From NCBI RefSeq assembly GCF_030466405.1, contig NZ_JAGGJF010000002.1, forward strand, positions 480,366-544,365: a stretch of DNA of 64,000 nt. The letters are read 5' to 3'. A model generated the notes under the pieces. That model had not been told where the DNA came from. It saw nothing but the letters and a program-made list of their open reading frames with translations, and searched no databases. Each line of letters starts with the position of its first letter. The stretch's first letter is position 1. This DNA is from Pseudidiomarina terrestris. GTDB taxonomy: Bacteria; Pseudomonadota; Gammaproteobacteria; Enterobacterales; Alteromonadaceae. Below are positions 30,661 through 38,767 of the stretch, one piece after another. The translations under genes and the position numbers were made by a program.

Positions 30661-31790
30661 TGAAGAAGCCTAGCAGAAAGCACCGCAGGTATGTCGTCAG
30701 GCTAAACATACGTCTTCGCCACTCCAATACCCTGAATAGAAGAAGCTATTCACGAGACATCTACTCGCCTAAATCAAGATCGGCGAAAAAGCAATTGCTT
30801 CGTAAAATTGAAGAGTATCGAGCACTTAAGGTTGAGGTAGTCCAATTAAGCAAAAGAACGCTCGAAATTTGGTTGCCAGAGACGATGAATTTTTCATATC
30901 AATATGAAATTACTACGGCTTATATAAAGGCTATTCGCTATTTTGTCGAGCGTACACGCGAGAGGGATTGCAAGGTTTCGTTAAGAAGCATACGATTTGA
31001 TCGTTTAAGAAAAGTATCAAGTTCTGCAGCTCTGGTTTTAACATCAGAAATTTCACGCTGGGACGATAAAGTAAGCAACACACTATCTCCCGACTTGTCT
31101 AAATGGTCTCCTGAGATTATTGAGCAGTTTCAAGAGCTAGGGTATTTTGACTTATTTTCTCAGTCACCAAACCTTCCCAAGCATGAAAAACTTTCCTCGA
31201 TTAAGCTACTTCCCTATATCAAAGGAACATGTGGCGACCATGCAAAATCAAGGATATTAAAAGCAGGAATTCAAAGCCTACTTGGCAAGGGAGTTCAAAA
31301 GTGGGCATTTCTTCACAGTGGATTAGGTGAGGCTATCACAAACGTTTCTCACCATGCGTATCCGTTACCACAATATGACAATGAACCGAAAAACTGGTAC
31401 CTGACTGCGTCATTCGACGAAGGTAAAAGAGAACTCAAAATTTCGTTTTATGATCAGGGGATAGGAATTCCGAACACACTGCCTTCATCTACAATGGGTG
31501 AATATGTTCAAAAATATCTTAGAAGGCTAAAGCTCGGTAGGCACGATGCAATAATGATTCGAGCTGCGCTTGCATATGGGAGGACTCGTACCCATGAAGA
31601 GGATAGAGGCAAGGGACTACAGGATATGTTAAACTTTATCCGCCAAGTTGGTAGCGGTTATTTGTCGATTATCAGCGCTAAAGGCCTTTGTAAAGTTGAT
31701 ATTAAAGAAATGAAAGAGTCCGTAAAGACCCATCGATTTGACAATGCATTGCCCGGCACGTTGATAATTTGGAGCGTAGCCATCCCTTAA
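30660..31790 (+). CDS. GHKL/HATPase-domain protein coupled to hsdR
   Basis: A 376-aa protein whose C-terminal half is a histidine-kinase-type ATPase fold. It has an N box (LHSGLGEAITNVSHHAYP, residues about 218-236), G1 box (DQGIGIP, about 265), G2-like (DRGKGLQDM, about 315) and a final GTLIIWSV strand. There is no DHp domain or phospho-accepting His, so it is not a classical sensor kinase; RsbW/RsbT-like serine kinases and anti-sigma factors share this layout. The N-terminus is very basic and the middle (VSLRSIRFDRLRKVSSSAALVL) resembles a STAS-type fold. It begins inside the hsdR stop and precedes a DUF4325 STAS-like gene by 14 bp. It is more AT-rich than hsdR. Function inferred: ATP-dependent partner switching. 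Confidence 0.8.
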   Translation: MKKPSRKHRRYVVRLNIRLRHSNTLNRRSYSRDIYSPKSRSAKKQLLRKIEEYRALKVEVVQLSKRTLEIWLPETMNFSYQYEITTAYIKAIRYFVERTRERDCKVSLRSIRFDRLRKVSSSAALVLTSEISRWDDKVSNTLSPDLSKWSPEIIEQFQELGYFDLFSQSPNLPKHEKLSSIKLLPYIKGTCGDHAKSRILKAGIQSLLGKGVQKWAFLHSGLGEAITNVSHHAYPLPQYDNEPKNWYLTASFDEGKRELKISFYDQGIGIPNTLPSSTMGEYVQKYLRRLKLGRHDAIMIRAALAYGRTRTHEEDRGKGLQDMLNFIRQVGSGYLSIISAKGLCKVDIKEMKESVKTHRFDNALPGTLIIWSVAIP

Positions 31791-31804
31791 CGGCAGGAAA
31801 CATC

Positions 31805-32179
31805 ATGAAGTACAATGTAGGTATAGAATTTTCTCCGGACCCCGCGGGTCGCTTCTACACGGATGGAGATGCGAGCGGCGAAAAGTTCCGTGAAGAGGTA
31901 TTAAAAGGCAAAATCAGCAGTATTAATGCTGGCGAAAAGCTTACCATTATACTTGATGACGGCGTCGAGAGTTACGGTTCATCCTTTTTGTCTGAAGCCT
32001 TCGGGGGACTTGTTAAATACGGTTATTTTGAACCTAAATTTTTACTCGATACGCTTCGGTTTGAATATTCCGATCCTGAATTCAAATTCTTCGAGGACAG
32101 AATAAAGGAATACATAAGTGATTCATCCTTTGCGTCTAAGGAGTACATTTCGACGAAGGAGTCAGGTAGTGACAATTGA
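31805..32179 (+). CDS. STAS-like domain protein (DUF4325 family)
   Basis: A 124-aa protein that fits the DUF4325 STAS-like family, including its hallmark SSFLSEAFGGLVKYG near residue 57 and the preceding GEKLTIILDDGV strand. In partner-switch systems, STAS proteins are bound or phosphorylated by a GHKL ATPase, and one lies just upstream. The start MKYNVGIEFSPDPAGRF follows an AGGAAA ribosome site; the in-frame upstream codon at 31769 lies inside the previous gene. The last 11 bp overlap the next gene, whose ribosome site is embedded here. Confidence 0.82.
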   Translation: MKYNVGIEFSPDPAGRFYTDGDASGEKFREEVLKGKISSINAGEKLTIILDDGVESYGSSFLSEAFGGLVKYGYFEPKFLLDTLRFEYSDPEFKFFEDRIKEYISDSSFASKEYISTKESGSDN

Positions 32180-32618
32180 GTGGGTACTTTTGGGGGCGAT
32201 TGTTGGTGCTTTTTCTGCCTTTGTTTTTAACTTACTTCTTTGGTTCATATCTCGGAAAGCGGCAAAAAAAGACGCTACTCAACAAATTCTGTTAGAAACC
32301 CTAGAGCCAGCGTTGGAAGAAGCTATTGAGTACTGGTCGGGTAGCTTTTCTGGGAACCAAGCGAAAAAATTATTAAGCGAGGCGAAATTGAAGCTTTTGG
32401 TTAAAGCTCAAACAACCTTGATCGATAATTTCACTAATTCCTTTTCCAAAAAATTGTTAACTTCCAACAAGGTAACTCTCGAAAATTTTAAAAGTGAAGC
32501 ATTTGAGCTCGTAACAGGAGGGTCCTTTGAAAGCATAAACTGCAAAGACCTAAAGCGATGCAAACGAATAGCTGTCACTTACACCAAAGTGATTTTGATT
32601 ATCAAACGTTGCTCTTGA
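32169..32618 (+). CDS. Small membrane-anchored protein at the end of the hsd operon
   Basis: 149 aa from GTG at 32169, chosen because a perfect AAGGAG lies 7 nt upstream; a longer frame to 32118 lies within the STAS gene. Residues about 5-25 form one strong membrane helix (WVLLGAIVGAFSAFVFNLLL) followed by a basic stretch (SRKAAKKD), so the rest is probably cytoplasmic. The remainder is charged and helical. No enzyme motif is seen. It has no homologue I recognise. Coupling to the STAS gene suggests it is the output or membrane target of the module. AT-rich. Confidence 0.7.
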   Translation: MTIEWVLLGAIVGAFSAFVFNLLLWFISRKAAKKDATQQILLETLEPALEEAIEYWSGSFSGNQAKKLLSEAKLKLLVKAQTTLIDNFTNSFSKKLLTSNKVTLENFKSEAFELVTGGSFESINCKDLKRCKRIAVTYTKVILIIKRCS

Positions 32619-32879
32619 TCTGAGTCTTGACAACACCTGCGCTCTTGGTGCGACCCCGATGTAGATTGTCGAGCAGTTAGTTTATATCGAAATTTCAAAG
32701 CCTCTAGCGGTGAGGCTGATAAGTCTAGACGCTATGCAAGACAAAACGCCGACTGAGCACAGCCCTCTCCAATATTTAGAAGCGGTCTTTCTTGTAAAAC
32801 GTCAAGTTCATTTTCTTTTATTGTTCGCAGTATATAAGTGTGCTGAATATAACCGACATATTGTCGATTTGAAAAACAG

Positions 32880-32995
32880 AACTTCCGTTTTTCCGTGTCT
32901 GATTTGCAAGGTAGGTGACTTTTTAAGAATCAGTTGAAATAGATATAAGAAGCTAAAAAGTACCACCTAATAATCGTTACGGAAAAACGGAAGTT
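32880..32995. repeat. 17-bp inverted repeat pair
   Basis: AACTTCCGTTTTTCCGT at 32880-32896 is the exact reverse complement of 32979-32995. The 82-bp spacer is AT-rich. In an integrative element this could be an origin or a regulator-binding pair. Confidence 0.85.
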
Positions 32996-33035
32996 TATAG
33001 AGAACAACTCGGCGAGGCCTAGTATATCGGTAATT

Positions 33036-33073
33036 GCTTATTCCGACCAATGTTGCACCCAGTCGGAATAAGC
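33036..33073. repeat. 12-bp perfect hairpin after the primase-helicase gene
   Basis: GCTTATTCCGAC and GTCGGAATAAGC flank a 14-nt loop, 15 bp past the stop of the minus-strand gene. No T run follows, so it is not a standard intrinsic terminator; it may be a single-strand structure for replication or an mRNA 3' stabiliser. Confidence 0.7.
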
Positions 33074-33088
33074 GGTCATTTTGCGGAA

Positions 33089-36034
33089 TTATTCTTCGGC
33101 GTTATCGATTGTATCGAGATCGATGACGTAGAAACTTCGTTGCTTGGCTCCAAAGTTTTTCGTCGAGGTCGAAGCAAACTTCTTCTTGTTCACCTGGCGA
33201 CGCTTCCCATCGCGCATCTCTGATTGCGTAACCAAGCACCCGTTCTCCCTGAGTGCCGCCAATATCTGTGCTGCCGAATACTCGTTATCGAGAAGCGACC
33301 GAAGCGTCTCTGGGTCCGGTATCAGATAATACACTCCGAGATCGAATTCTGCCGCTGGATCCACCGCATCGTCAGAAAAATCCTCGCCCATGCGACCATT
33401 TAGATAGTTTAGAAACGCCGTTTCGTCTTTAGGGAGTCGATAACCCAGCTGCCCTACCACATTCTCTTGACTCATGTAGGCCGGTATACGTGACGACGCA
33501 TAAGGATATGGGAATCGCTTCGGTTGTGCGATGAGCGTCGAATAAAGGCGAGCCATGATACGTTGTGACTCTGTATCTTCCATCGTTCCGCGTTGCTCGA
33601 AGTATCGTTTCGCCATAAATATCGCTGCGTTAAACGCTTCATCTTTTGACCAACCAGTGATCCCGCAATCGGTTGCTAACTCTCCCGCTGCTGCCACTAG
33701 CGCAAAACGATCGATAACGCGTAATTGCTGCGAACCTAACGGGCCAACCTTTTCGCTTATTTCGCTCACAAAGCGCTCCATACGGCTCTTAATCTTGCGT
33801 TCTAAGCCATCTCTATGCTCAACCAGCCACTTCAACCATTGAAGGCCCGCCGCTCCACACAGACGGCATGTGTTCGCTTTGAGGTGTTCAATCATCTCTT
33901 TGTGATTATCATCAAACATGCTCGCATCATGTACTACGCCAGTTCTGAAAACGATGTCTATGTTGGGCAGTCGAACCTCGGTCCCTGCGTCAAATGGCTT
34001 GTTTTCAGCTTCAATGAAAGCTTGGGTTGGCTTCTCTCCCGTCGAGAGAACCAGTGTTCGAAAGTTTCGTTTCGACTGGGCATCGCCATTTTTATTGGCT
34101 CTTCCTTTGCCCTGGTTGTTGCCGAGCATCATAATTGTGTCGATGAGCGCCTGAGCATTCCTGATTTGCCGCATGTCATCAAGCGGAAGCAACAGGTTGT
34201 TGTATCGCGCCAATGACACTTCGATACTGTTGTCGGTTTGTCGCCAGGTTTGAAGGTAAGTCGGGTGGAGTGATGGACCACCACTGCTTGGCTTGCCGTA
34301 TATGGACGCTGCGACTTGCAAGGCGGTCGATTTACCTTTGCTCGACGCTCCAAACAGGTGAAACCCACCGCCATCTTGACCGACAATTTCGAGTAACGGA
34401 GCAGCAAATGCTACGGATGCGCTGAAGGCCAAAACCGGATTCCCGATACACACGCGTCCAACCTTTTCTCGCCAGTCGTCTAAACTGCCCGAGACAAACA
34501 GTGGAACCGCCTCTTCGTTGCTCGAGAAAATGACTTCGTCCTCACATTCTTGCGGTTTAAGGGTTTCGTCGGGCAGAACGAAGCAAGCGTCAAACCAACC
34601 GACTTGGGATGTTGTATGCGCTATTTTGTTGGTTTTGAAGCCACCCAAATACTTTGCGACGGCATTCTGTTCTCCGGGAGTGACGGATAAGCCATCGCTC
34701 TCTAGTCTTTTCACGAGATCGCGCGGTTCGTGGAGTAGGCTCCGGTCGTAAACGCGCGTAACCAACTTGCCGCTGAGAGTGCGAAAACTCAATACAAACC
34801 CACCTTTGCCACTCTGGCGAGACTCGGTCCAGGCCTTGATGAAGCATTGATTGCATATCTTGATACGCACAGTACCGCCGTCGTCATGTTGTTTGACGTC
34901 GCGATAGACCCCATCCGCCTCGATTTGGAACCCAGGAGAATAAACCTTTACGGGGTTCAACCAGCCCGCGTCAGCTGCGCGTTTAAAGAGCGAGCCCTCG
35001 GTGACTTTGGCACCTGTATACCCAACGGCAAACGACTTCATACGTTCGAGCTCATTTCCCGTGCTACCCGGGGCGCTTAGGCATAACTCTTCGAAGAGCT
35101 CCTCAGAAGCCTCCTCGTTTGAGGTGCGTTGGAAGTTGGAGAACACCGCCGCAAGCTCCTCAAAGGTAGCGTTATCACTGCAATAGTCAGTTTCGCTAAT
35201 GAGGAACTTGGCTGCTGATTCCAGTCGTTCCAATAACCGGCGACCAATCTCCCCCTGATAGTTGAAGGTTTGGTCAAAATTGTCTTCAGGCTTTGAACGA
35301 CTTTCAAACTCAGCTTCCTGCTCAGGTTTGCATAACACATCCCCAATAAAATCAAGAATCTCCTGGCGTGAGTATCGCGTCTCATTCAATCGAACTAGCC
35401 GACTAATGAACCTATTTTCATTTTTACCAATTTCGGGACTGTGGATGAATCCGGGGACCCGCATGATGCGCGCTAGGTCTTTGATTGAAACGTCCGGCTG
35501 CAGCTCAGTGAACTTGTTCTGCAACGCGATCTGAAACGGGGTGAATTCCGCGAGCGAGATAACGCCTCTAGATTCTAGAAGCCAATAGCAGTGGTATTTA
35601 CCGGGGCTCGTTTCAACGACAATGGATGGCGGTAAACTCATTGCGTCAATTGCCTCTAGCGAAATAGCATGAGGTTGATCGAAGTCCAAAAAGAGAGCGC
35701 TAACTCCGACAATGTGTTGGTTTGCCACGCCACTGAATCGGTTTTCTTTAGCATATTCACGTTCAACAGGGTTCACTGTCATGTAAACCGCTAACCCACG
35801 CTCATTGAGCGACTTCAAAATGTCATATAGAGACTCGCCATGACTACCCACTTGCCACTTCTTCGGAGCAAAAATTCGATTTAACGCTGGTCGCTTCTCA
35901 AGGGCCGACTTTGGTGACAGCATCCTAAAGCAACGGGGTCCAGTAGGGTTTATTAGGTCAACAAATAAACGCGCCTGTTGTTCGGGCGATAAGTCTAAAG
36001 TATTTTCTGGGGCGAATAACTTTGTGGTTGCCAT
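33089..36034 (-). CDS. Primase-helicase: RepB-like primase plus DUF927 helicase
   Basis: A 981-aa replication protein. The N-terminal third looks like an archaeo-eukaryotic-type RepB primase: catalytic DFD at residues 117-119 (LFLDFDQP), His motif PGKYHCYW near 144-151, and a D/R motif (DLARIMRVPGF, 186-196). The C-terminal half is a DUF927 helicase domain: Walker A GASSKGKST near 560 and Walker B-like LLLPLDD. The nearby TLVLSTGEKPTQAF fits sensor 1. Such proteins drive replication of plasmids, phage satellites and integrative elements. It follows the AlpA-like gene by 3 bp. No separate replication initiator is seen, so it may also recognise the origin. Confidence 0.85.
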   Translation of the reverse strand: MATTKLFAPENTLDLSPEQQARLFVDLINPTGPRCFRMLSPKSALEKRPALNRIFAPKKWQVGSHGESLYDILKSLNERGLAVYMTVNPVEREYAKENRFSGVANQHIVGVSALFLDFDQPHAISLEAIDAMSLPPSIVVETSPGKYHCYWLLESRGVISLAEFTPFQIALQNKFTELQPDVSIKDLARIMRVPGFIHSPEIGKNENRFISRLVRLNETRYSRQEILDFIGDVLCKPEQEAEFESRSKPEDNFDQTFNYQGEIGRRLLERLESAAKFLISETDYCSDNATFEELAAVFSNFQRTSNEEASEELFEELCLSAPGSTGNELERMKSFAVGYTGAKVTEGSLFKRAADAGWLNPVKVYSPGFQIEADGVYRDVKQHDDGGTVRIKICNQCFIKAWTESRQSGKGGFVLSFRTLSGKLVTRVYDRSLLHEPRDLVKRLESDGLSVTPGEQNAVAKYLGGFKTNKIAHTTSQVGWFDACFVLPDETLKPQECEDEVIFSSNEEAVPLFVSGSLDDWREKVGRVCIGNPVLAFSASVAFAAPLLEIVGQDGGGFHLFGASSKGKSTALQVAASIYGKPSSGGPSLHPTYLQTWRQTDNSIEVSLARYNNLLLPLDDMRQIRNAQALIDTIMMLGNNQGKGRANKNGDAQSKRNFRTLVLSTGEKPTQAFIEAENKPFDAGTEVRLPNIDIVFRTGVVHDASMFDDNHKEMIEHLKANTCRLCGAAGLQWLKWLVEHRDGLERKIKSRMERFVSEISEKVGPLGSQQLRVIDRFALVAAAGELATDCGITGWSKDEAFNAAIFMAKRYFEQRGTMEDTESQRIMARLYSTLIAQPKRFPYPYASSRIPAYMSQENVVGQLGYRLPKDETAFLNYLNGRMGEDFSDDAVDPAAEFDLGVYYLIPDPETLRSLLDNEYSAAQILAALRENGCLVTQSEMRDGKRRQVNKKKFASTSTKNFGAKQRSFYVIDLDTIDNAEE

Positions 36035-36037
36035 GTG

Positions 36038-36238
36038 TTAACCCTCCTTCTTTGCTTCGAGCCAAGCGTTCAGGTCTGACACAAGGTAAGCAACGCCCCG
36101 TTTGCCGAGCTTGATTCGACGCGGGAAGCTAGAGTCAGTTTGCTCAAGATCCCACAGCGTTGTCGGAGAAACTCCGATATAGCGAGGGACATTTACTCGA
36201 CGGATGGTAACTGATTCTTTCAATTGATTAGCATTCAT
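36038..36238 (-). CDS. AlpA-family transcriptional regulator
   Basis: A 66-aa winged-helix DNA-binding protein. It has the AlpA/MerR-like pattern: YIGVSPTTLWDLEQTDSSFP, RRIKLGKRGVAYLVSDLNAWL and the basic C-terminus EAKKEG. In P4-like elements such proteins activate integrase/excision or the replication operon and can act as excisionase. The start codon follows GAGGA at 6 nt, and that ribosome site can pair with an upstream TCCTCA on the mRNA (see the hairpin at 36245-36300), suggesting translational control. Directly precedes the primase-helicase gene. Confidence 0.88.
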   Translation of the reverse strand: MNANQLKESVTIRRVNVPRYIGVSPTTLWDLEQTDSSFPRRIKLGKRGVAYLVSDLNAWLEAKKEG

Positions 36239-36244
36239 AAGTAA

Positions 36245-36300
36245 TCCTCAATTTTAAATGAAAGCCCGCGATACTGGTTGTATTCGCTGGGCTTTGAGGA
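36245..36300 (-). promoter_or_regulatory. Hairpin in the alpA leader that can hide its ribosome site
   Basis: On the mRNA, AAAGCCC pairs with GGGCTTT and continues through GCG/CGC and ATAC/GTAT with two single-base bulges (36261-36295). Outside it, TCCTCA can pair with TGAGGA, which contains the alpA ribosome site. Folding would therefore block initiation. No T run follows, so it is not a simple terminator. Confidence 0.5.
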
Positions 36301-36315
36301 CTATCGGAGGGATGT

Positions 36316-36341
36316 ACCGACACTAAGACCAAAGTGTCGGT
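36316..36341. repeat. 9-bp inverted repeat between alpA and the coiled-coil gene
   Basis: ACCGACACT and AGTGTCGGT flank an 8-nt loop, just after the stop of the minus-strand gene at 36349. It may be an operator for AlpA or a transcript-end structure. Confidence 0.6.
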
Positions 36342-36348
36342 GTCGGGA

Positions 36349-37140
36349 TTAAAAAATTTTAGACTTTAGATACCGTTCATATGTGCGAACTAATGTTCTC
36401 TTACTGTATTGCTTTGAACCAGATGAAAATTTACCCAAACCCTCGACCATGATTCCATCGTCGAGAAGTTCGCCGTTCGTGTCCTCGAGCGTAACCTCGA
36501 GCTCGACCTCATCTAATCGTCGCTTCTTTGTCGATTTGGGTGTAATGACCTCACAGCCTCGTAAAGTCAAAGTTTCACAATTTGCTAAGCTGCGGCACCA
36601 TTCGTAAAACCCATTAGGTGATCGTTTTTTATTCGTGCGAATGTATTCGAAAACCAAGCGTGCTGAAGCATAAAACGCTCCAGCCCGGGTTGTATTTGTC
36701 TTCCGCTTCCGAATACTTAAATCGCGATTACGCTCTTGTGCATCTTCTAGCGCAGCGCGATTGGCTCTAAATGCGAACTCTTCATCCGCCAATCTTCGAT
36801 AGTTGAAGTCGAGGCTGGAATTCATCCGCGCAGCGGTCAACTCGTCTTCTTCCATTTTCGCGAGCATTAATTTGTGCCTAGCTAATGTGAGTTCGTGTTC
36901 CGTTTCAGCATTTTCAACAGCAGCCAGAAGTTCATCGAACTCGGATGGGCGACGGATCTGTCTCGAGTCCCACACCGCCAGAGCTCGCCGTTGAAAAGAA
37001 GCCTCTCCTTTTTTCTTTCCGTTATGCGGATAAAAATCTAAGTCGCGTGCCACAAGGTGATCTTCACCGGAGGCGCTGCAACTAAGTTGCTTGCGGTGTA
37101 CCTCAACCTCGCTATGCTCTTTTATCGGATGGTCGTTCAT
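36349..37140 (-). CDS. Hypothetical charged, coiled-coil protein coupled to the integrase
   Basis: 263 aa, unrecognised. Residues about 60-140 are strongly helical and charged (FDELLAAVENAETEHELTLA, then RLADEEFAFRANRAALEDAQ), consistent with a coiled coil. A basic patch follows (RKRKTNTTRAG). The final part is a mixed domain ending in a basic tail (YSKRTLVRTYERYLKSKIF). No catalytic motif is visible. Its ATG overlaps the integrase stop as ATGA, so the two are translated together, and it could be an accessory recombination or replication factor. That role is inferred only from context. Confidence 0.7.
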   Translation of the reverse strand: MNDHPIKEHSEVEVHRKQLSCSASGEDHLVARDLDFYPHNGKKKGEASFQRRALAVWDSRQIRRPSEFDELLAAVENAETEHELTLARHKLMLAKMEEDELTAARMNSSLDFNYRRLADEEFAFRANRAALEDAQERNRDLSIRKRKTNTTRAGAFYASARLVFEYIRTNKKRSPNGFYEWCRSLANCETLTLRGCEVITPKSTKKRRLDEVELEVTLEDTNGELLDDGIMVEGLGKFSSGSKQYSKRTLVRTYERYLKSKIF

Positions 37141-38588
37141 CGATGTTTTACCTCCTTCGCACCTGGAACGTTGTTGCTGACCTTACAAATCGATTGGCTG
37201 TAACTTTGAATCACCGCTTCTGCGGTGTCGGGCAACAGGTGCCCATAATTTTGCTCGATCATGTGCGTCGACTTATGCCCAACGAGTTTTGCGATGTGCA
37301 GAAGCGGAACCCGATTCATGACCAAAGATGAAATGAAGTGGTGACGAAGACTGTAAAACGCCAAACCGGAGGTTAGTCCGCCGATACGTTTAACGTGCCG
37401 CCAATGCTTGTCATGCGACTTTTTAGCTAAGCGGCCACCTGAGCCATTCGGAAATACGTAACCTTGCTCAGGCTGCCCTTGTTGCTCGTGCCACGCTTTC
37501 AATACGGCACGTAATCCCTCAGACATCGGATGCTTCACCGAGACCGGTTGGTCCCCTTTATCCCGTGTCTTCTCGGGAACCGCCGTTACGATGTTGAAGT
37601 TAAAATTCACAGCGTTCGCACTCGTCGCCTCCCAACGCAATCCATAAATATCCCCGGGTCGCATACCGGTGTAGAGTGCGACCCAGGCAAACGGAATAAA
37701 CCAATGAGGGTATGCAACCTGGTCAAGATCGCAAAGATATGGCTTACCATGCTTGATACTCCGACGTCGTTTGGCTCTTAGCTCCTCAGCGTAGCCATCA
37801 AGCCCTTTGATGAGGCTCGAGAGCTCTTCGGGTGTCAGCATGCGCCGGTTGTTGTTGGTTGCGAGATAACGCTTGTCTCGCTCCTCTGCCGACAGCTTGC
37901 GGACATAGACATTATCCAGGGGATTGATCTCAATCACCGGGTAATCGATAGGGTCATCTTTTTTACGGCCCGCTGCGTAGTTCAGCATGGCTTTGAATGC
38001 ACCCAAGTCCCGAACGAGCGTCTCTCGACTAATGGTTTTGCCGATCTCAGCTTTCTCTTTGCGCCGCATCGTCTCCCACTCTCGAATATCTTCGGCACCG
38101 AGCTCATCCATGTTGCGATCGAAAAGGTGTGAGAAGTTAGCCTCGATGATTTGGCATGTTCCATAGCCGTAGCGCGAACGCATCTTGTGCGGCTTGTAGA
38201 TGTGCTCAAAGAAATGCCCGACCTTTTTGACACGCCCTTTCAGTCGCTCTTCTTCAGCGGCTCTCGTTTCTGATTTCAACTTAAAGCGATGAAGCGCTGG
38301 ATCTTCGCCTCTCGCAAGCATGTGAGAATACTCTAGAGCGATGCTCGCCATGGACTGTATATGCCCACCCTGCCCGTCGCCTGTTAAGAGCCGACCTAGC
38401 TTCAGCTTCCGGCGTTTGCCATTGGCATCTGTATATCGGAAGTACCAGCTGGCACCCGACTTGCCCTTCCGAAGAAAGAAGCCATTGATCCGTGAACATC
38501 CAAGTTGAACATCGAGTCCATCTTGATTCAGGAACTTGCTAATTGAGCTAATAGTAATGGAGGTGAGCTTTTCTTTTACCGACCGCAT
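37137..38588 (-). CDS. int: Tyrosine recombinase/integrase of the element
   Basis: 483 aa from MRSVKEKLTS. An arm-binding N-terminal part (FFLRKGKSGASWYFRYTD, then RRKLKLGR) and an SAM-like core-binding domain precede the catalytic domain, which has Arg in YTGMRPGDIYGLRW, FYSLRHHFISS, the late His in LVGHKSTHM and nucleophile Tyr in IEQNYGHLLP. The first His of the usual HxxR box is Tyr here. A longer frame starting at 38675 would encode the GGCCCC repeats, which are better read as binding sites, so I use the internal ATG. It reads away from attR and leads an operon with the coiled-coil protein, alpA and the primase-helicase. Confidence 0.95.
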   Translation of the reverse strand: MRSVKEKLTSITISSISKFLNQDGLDVQLGCSRINGFFLRKGKSGASWYFRYTDANGKRRKLKLGRLLTGDGQGGHIQSMASIALEYSHMLARGEDPALHRFKLKSETRAAEEERLKGRVKKVGHFFEHIYKPHKMRSRYGYGTCQIIEANFSHLFDRNMDELGAEDIREWETMRRKEKAEIGKTISRETLVRDLGAFKAMLNYAAGRKKDDPIDYPVIEINPLDNVYVRKLSAEERDKRYLATNNNRRMLTPEELSSLIKGLDGYAEELRAKRRRSIKHGKPYLCDLDQVAYPHWFIPFAWVALYTGMRPGDIYGLRWEATSANAVNFNFNIVTAVPEKTRDKGDQPVSVKHPMSEGLRAVLKAWHEQQGQPEQGYVFPNGSGGRLAKKSHDKHWRHVKRIGGLTSGLAFYSLRHHFISSLVMNRVPLLHIAKLVGHKSTHMIEQNYGHLLPDTAEAVIQSYSQSICKVSNNVPGAKEVKHR

Positions 38589-38607
38589 GATCTTGCTCCA
38601 AATCAGC

Positions 38608-38646
38608 GGCCCCAAAAATTTGGGGCCAATCTGGGGCCAGTATAGC
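38608..38646 (+). repeat. Right arm-type block, paired and inverted GGGGCC motifs
   Basis: TTTGGGGCC at 38619-38627 and TCTGGGGCC at 38630-38638 repeat with an 11-bp period and match the left block (29 of 32 bp, 38615-38646). An inverted GGCCCCAAA sits at 38608-38616 and another at 38755-38763, next to attR. These surround the integrase promoter and fit integrase arm sites that would also repress int. Confidence 0.6.
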
Positions 38647-38767
38647 TGAACTTTACAGAATTCGACAAGATTCAAAGAGAGTCTTTAAAAACCAAAAACC
38701 CTTTATATTCTTTAGCTTTACGCTAAACATCGTCATTTTCAAAGGCTTTGTCCAGGCCCCAAATCTC

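Larger units (their letters stand above)
32619..33088. other. Intergenic region with long inverted repeats, possible replication origin
   Basis: 470 bp without a supported gene, between the two convergent operons of the element. It holds a perfect 17-bp inverted repeat (32880-32896 and 32979-32995) separated by 82 bp, and a 12-bp hairpin at 33036-33073. A 75-codon frame at 32710-32937 is open but has no ribosome site or recognisable sequence. Position next to the primase-helicase gene makes an origin plausible. Confidence 0.4.

Noticed and set aside
32710..32937. 75-codon open frame in the element gap
   Set aside because: No ribosome site, no recognisable domain, and it lies over the inverted-repeat region, so it is probably not a gene.
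33815..34216. 133-codon plus-strand frame opposite the primase-helicase
   Set aside because: Antisense to the Walker A/B region of a conserved protein, with no ribosome site or family match.
38589..38675. N-terminal extension of the integrase
   Set aside because: The 29 extra codons cover the GGCCCC arm-type repeats and do not look like an integrase N-terminus; the internal ATG is better.
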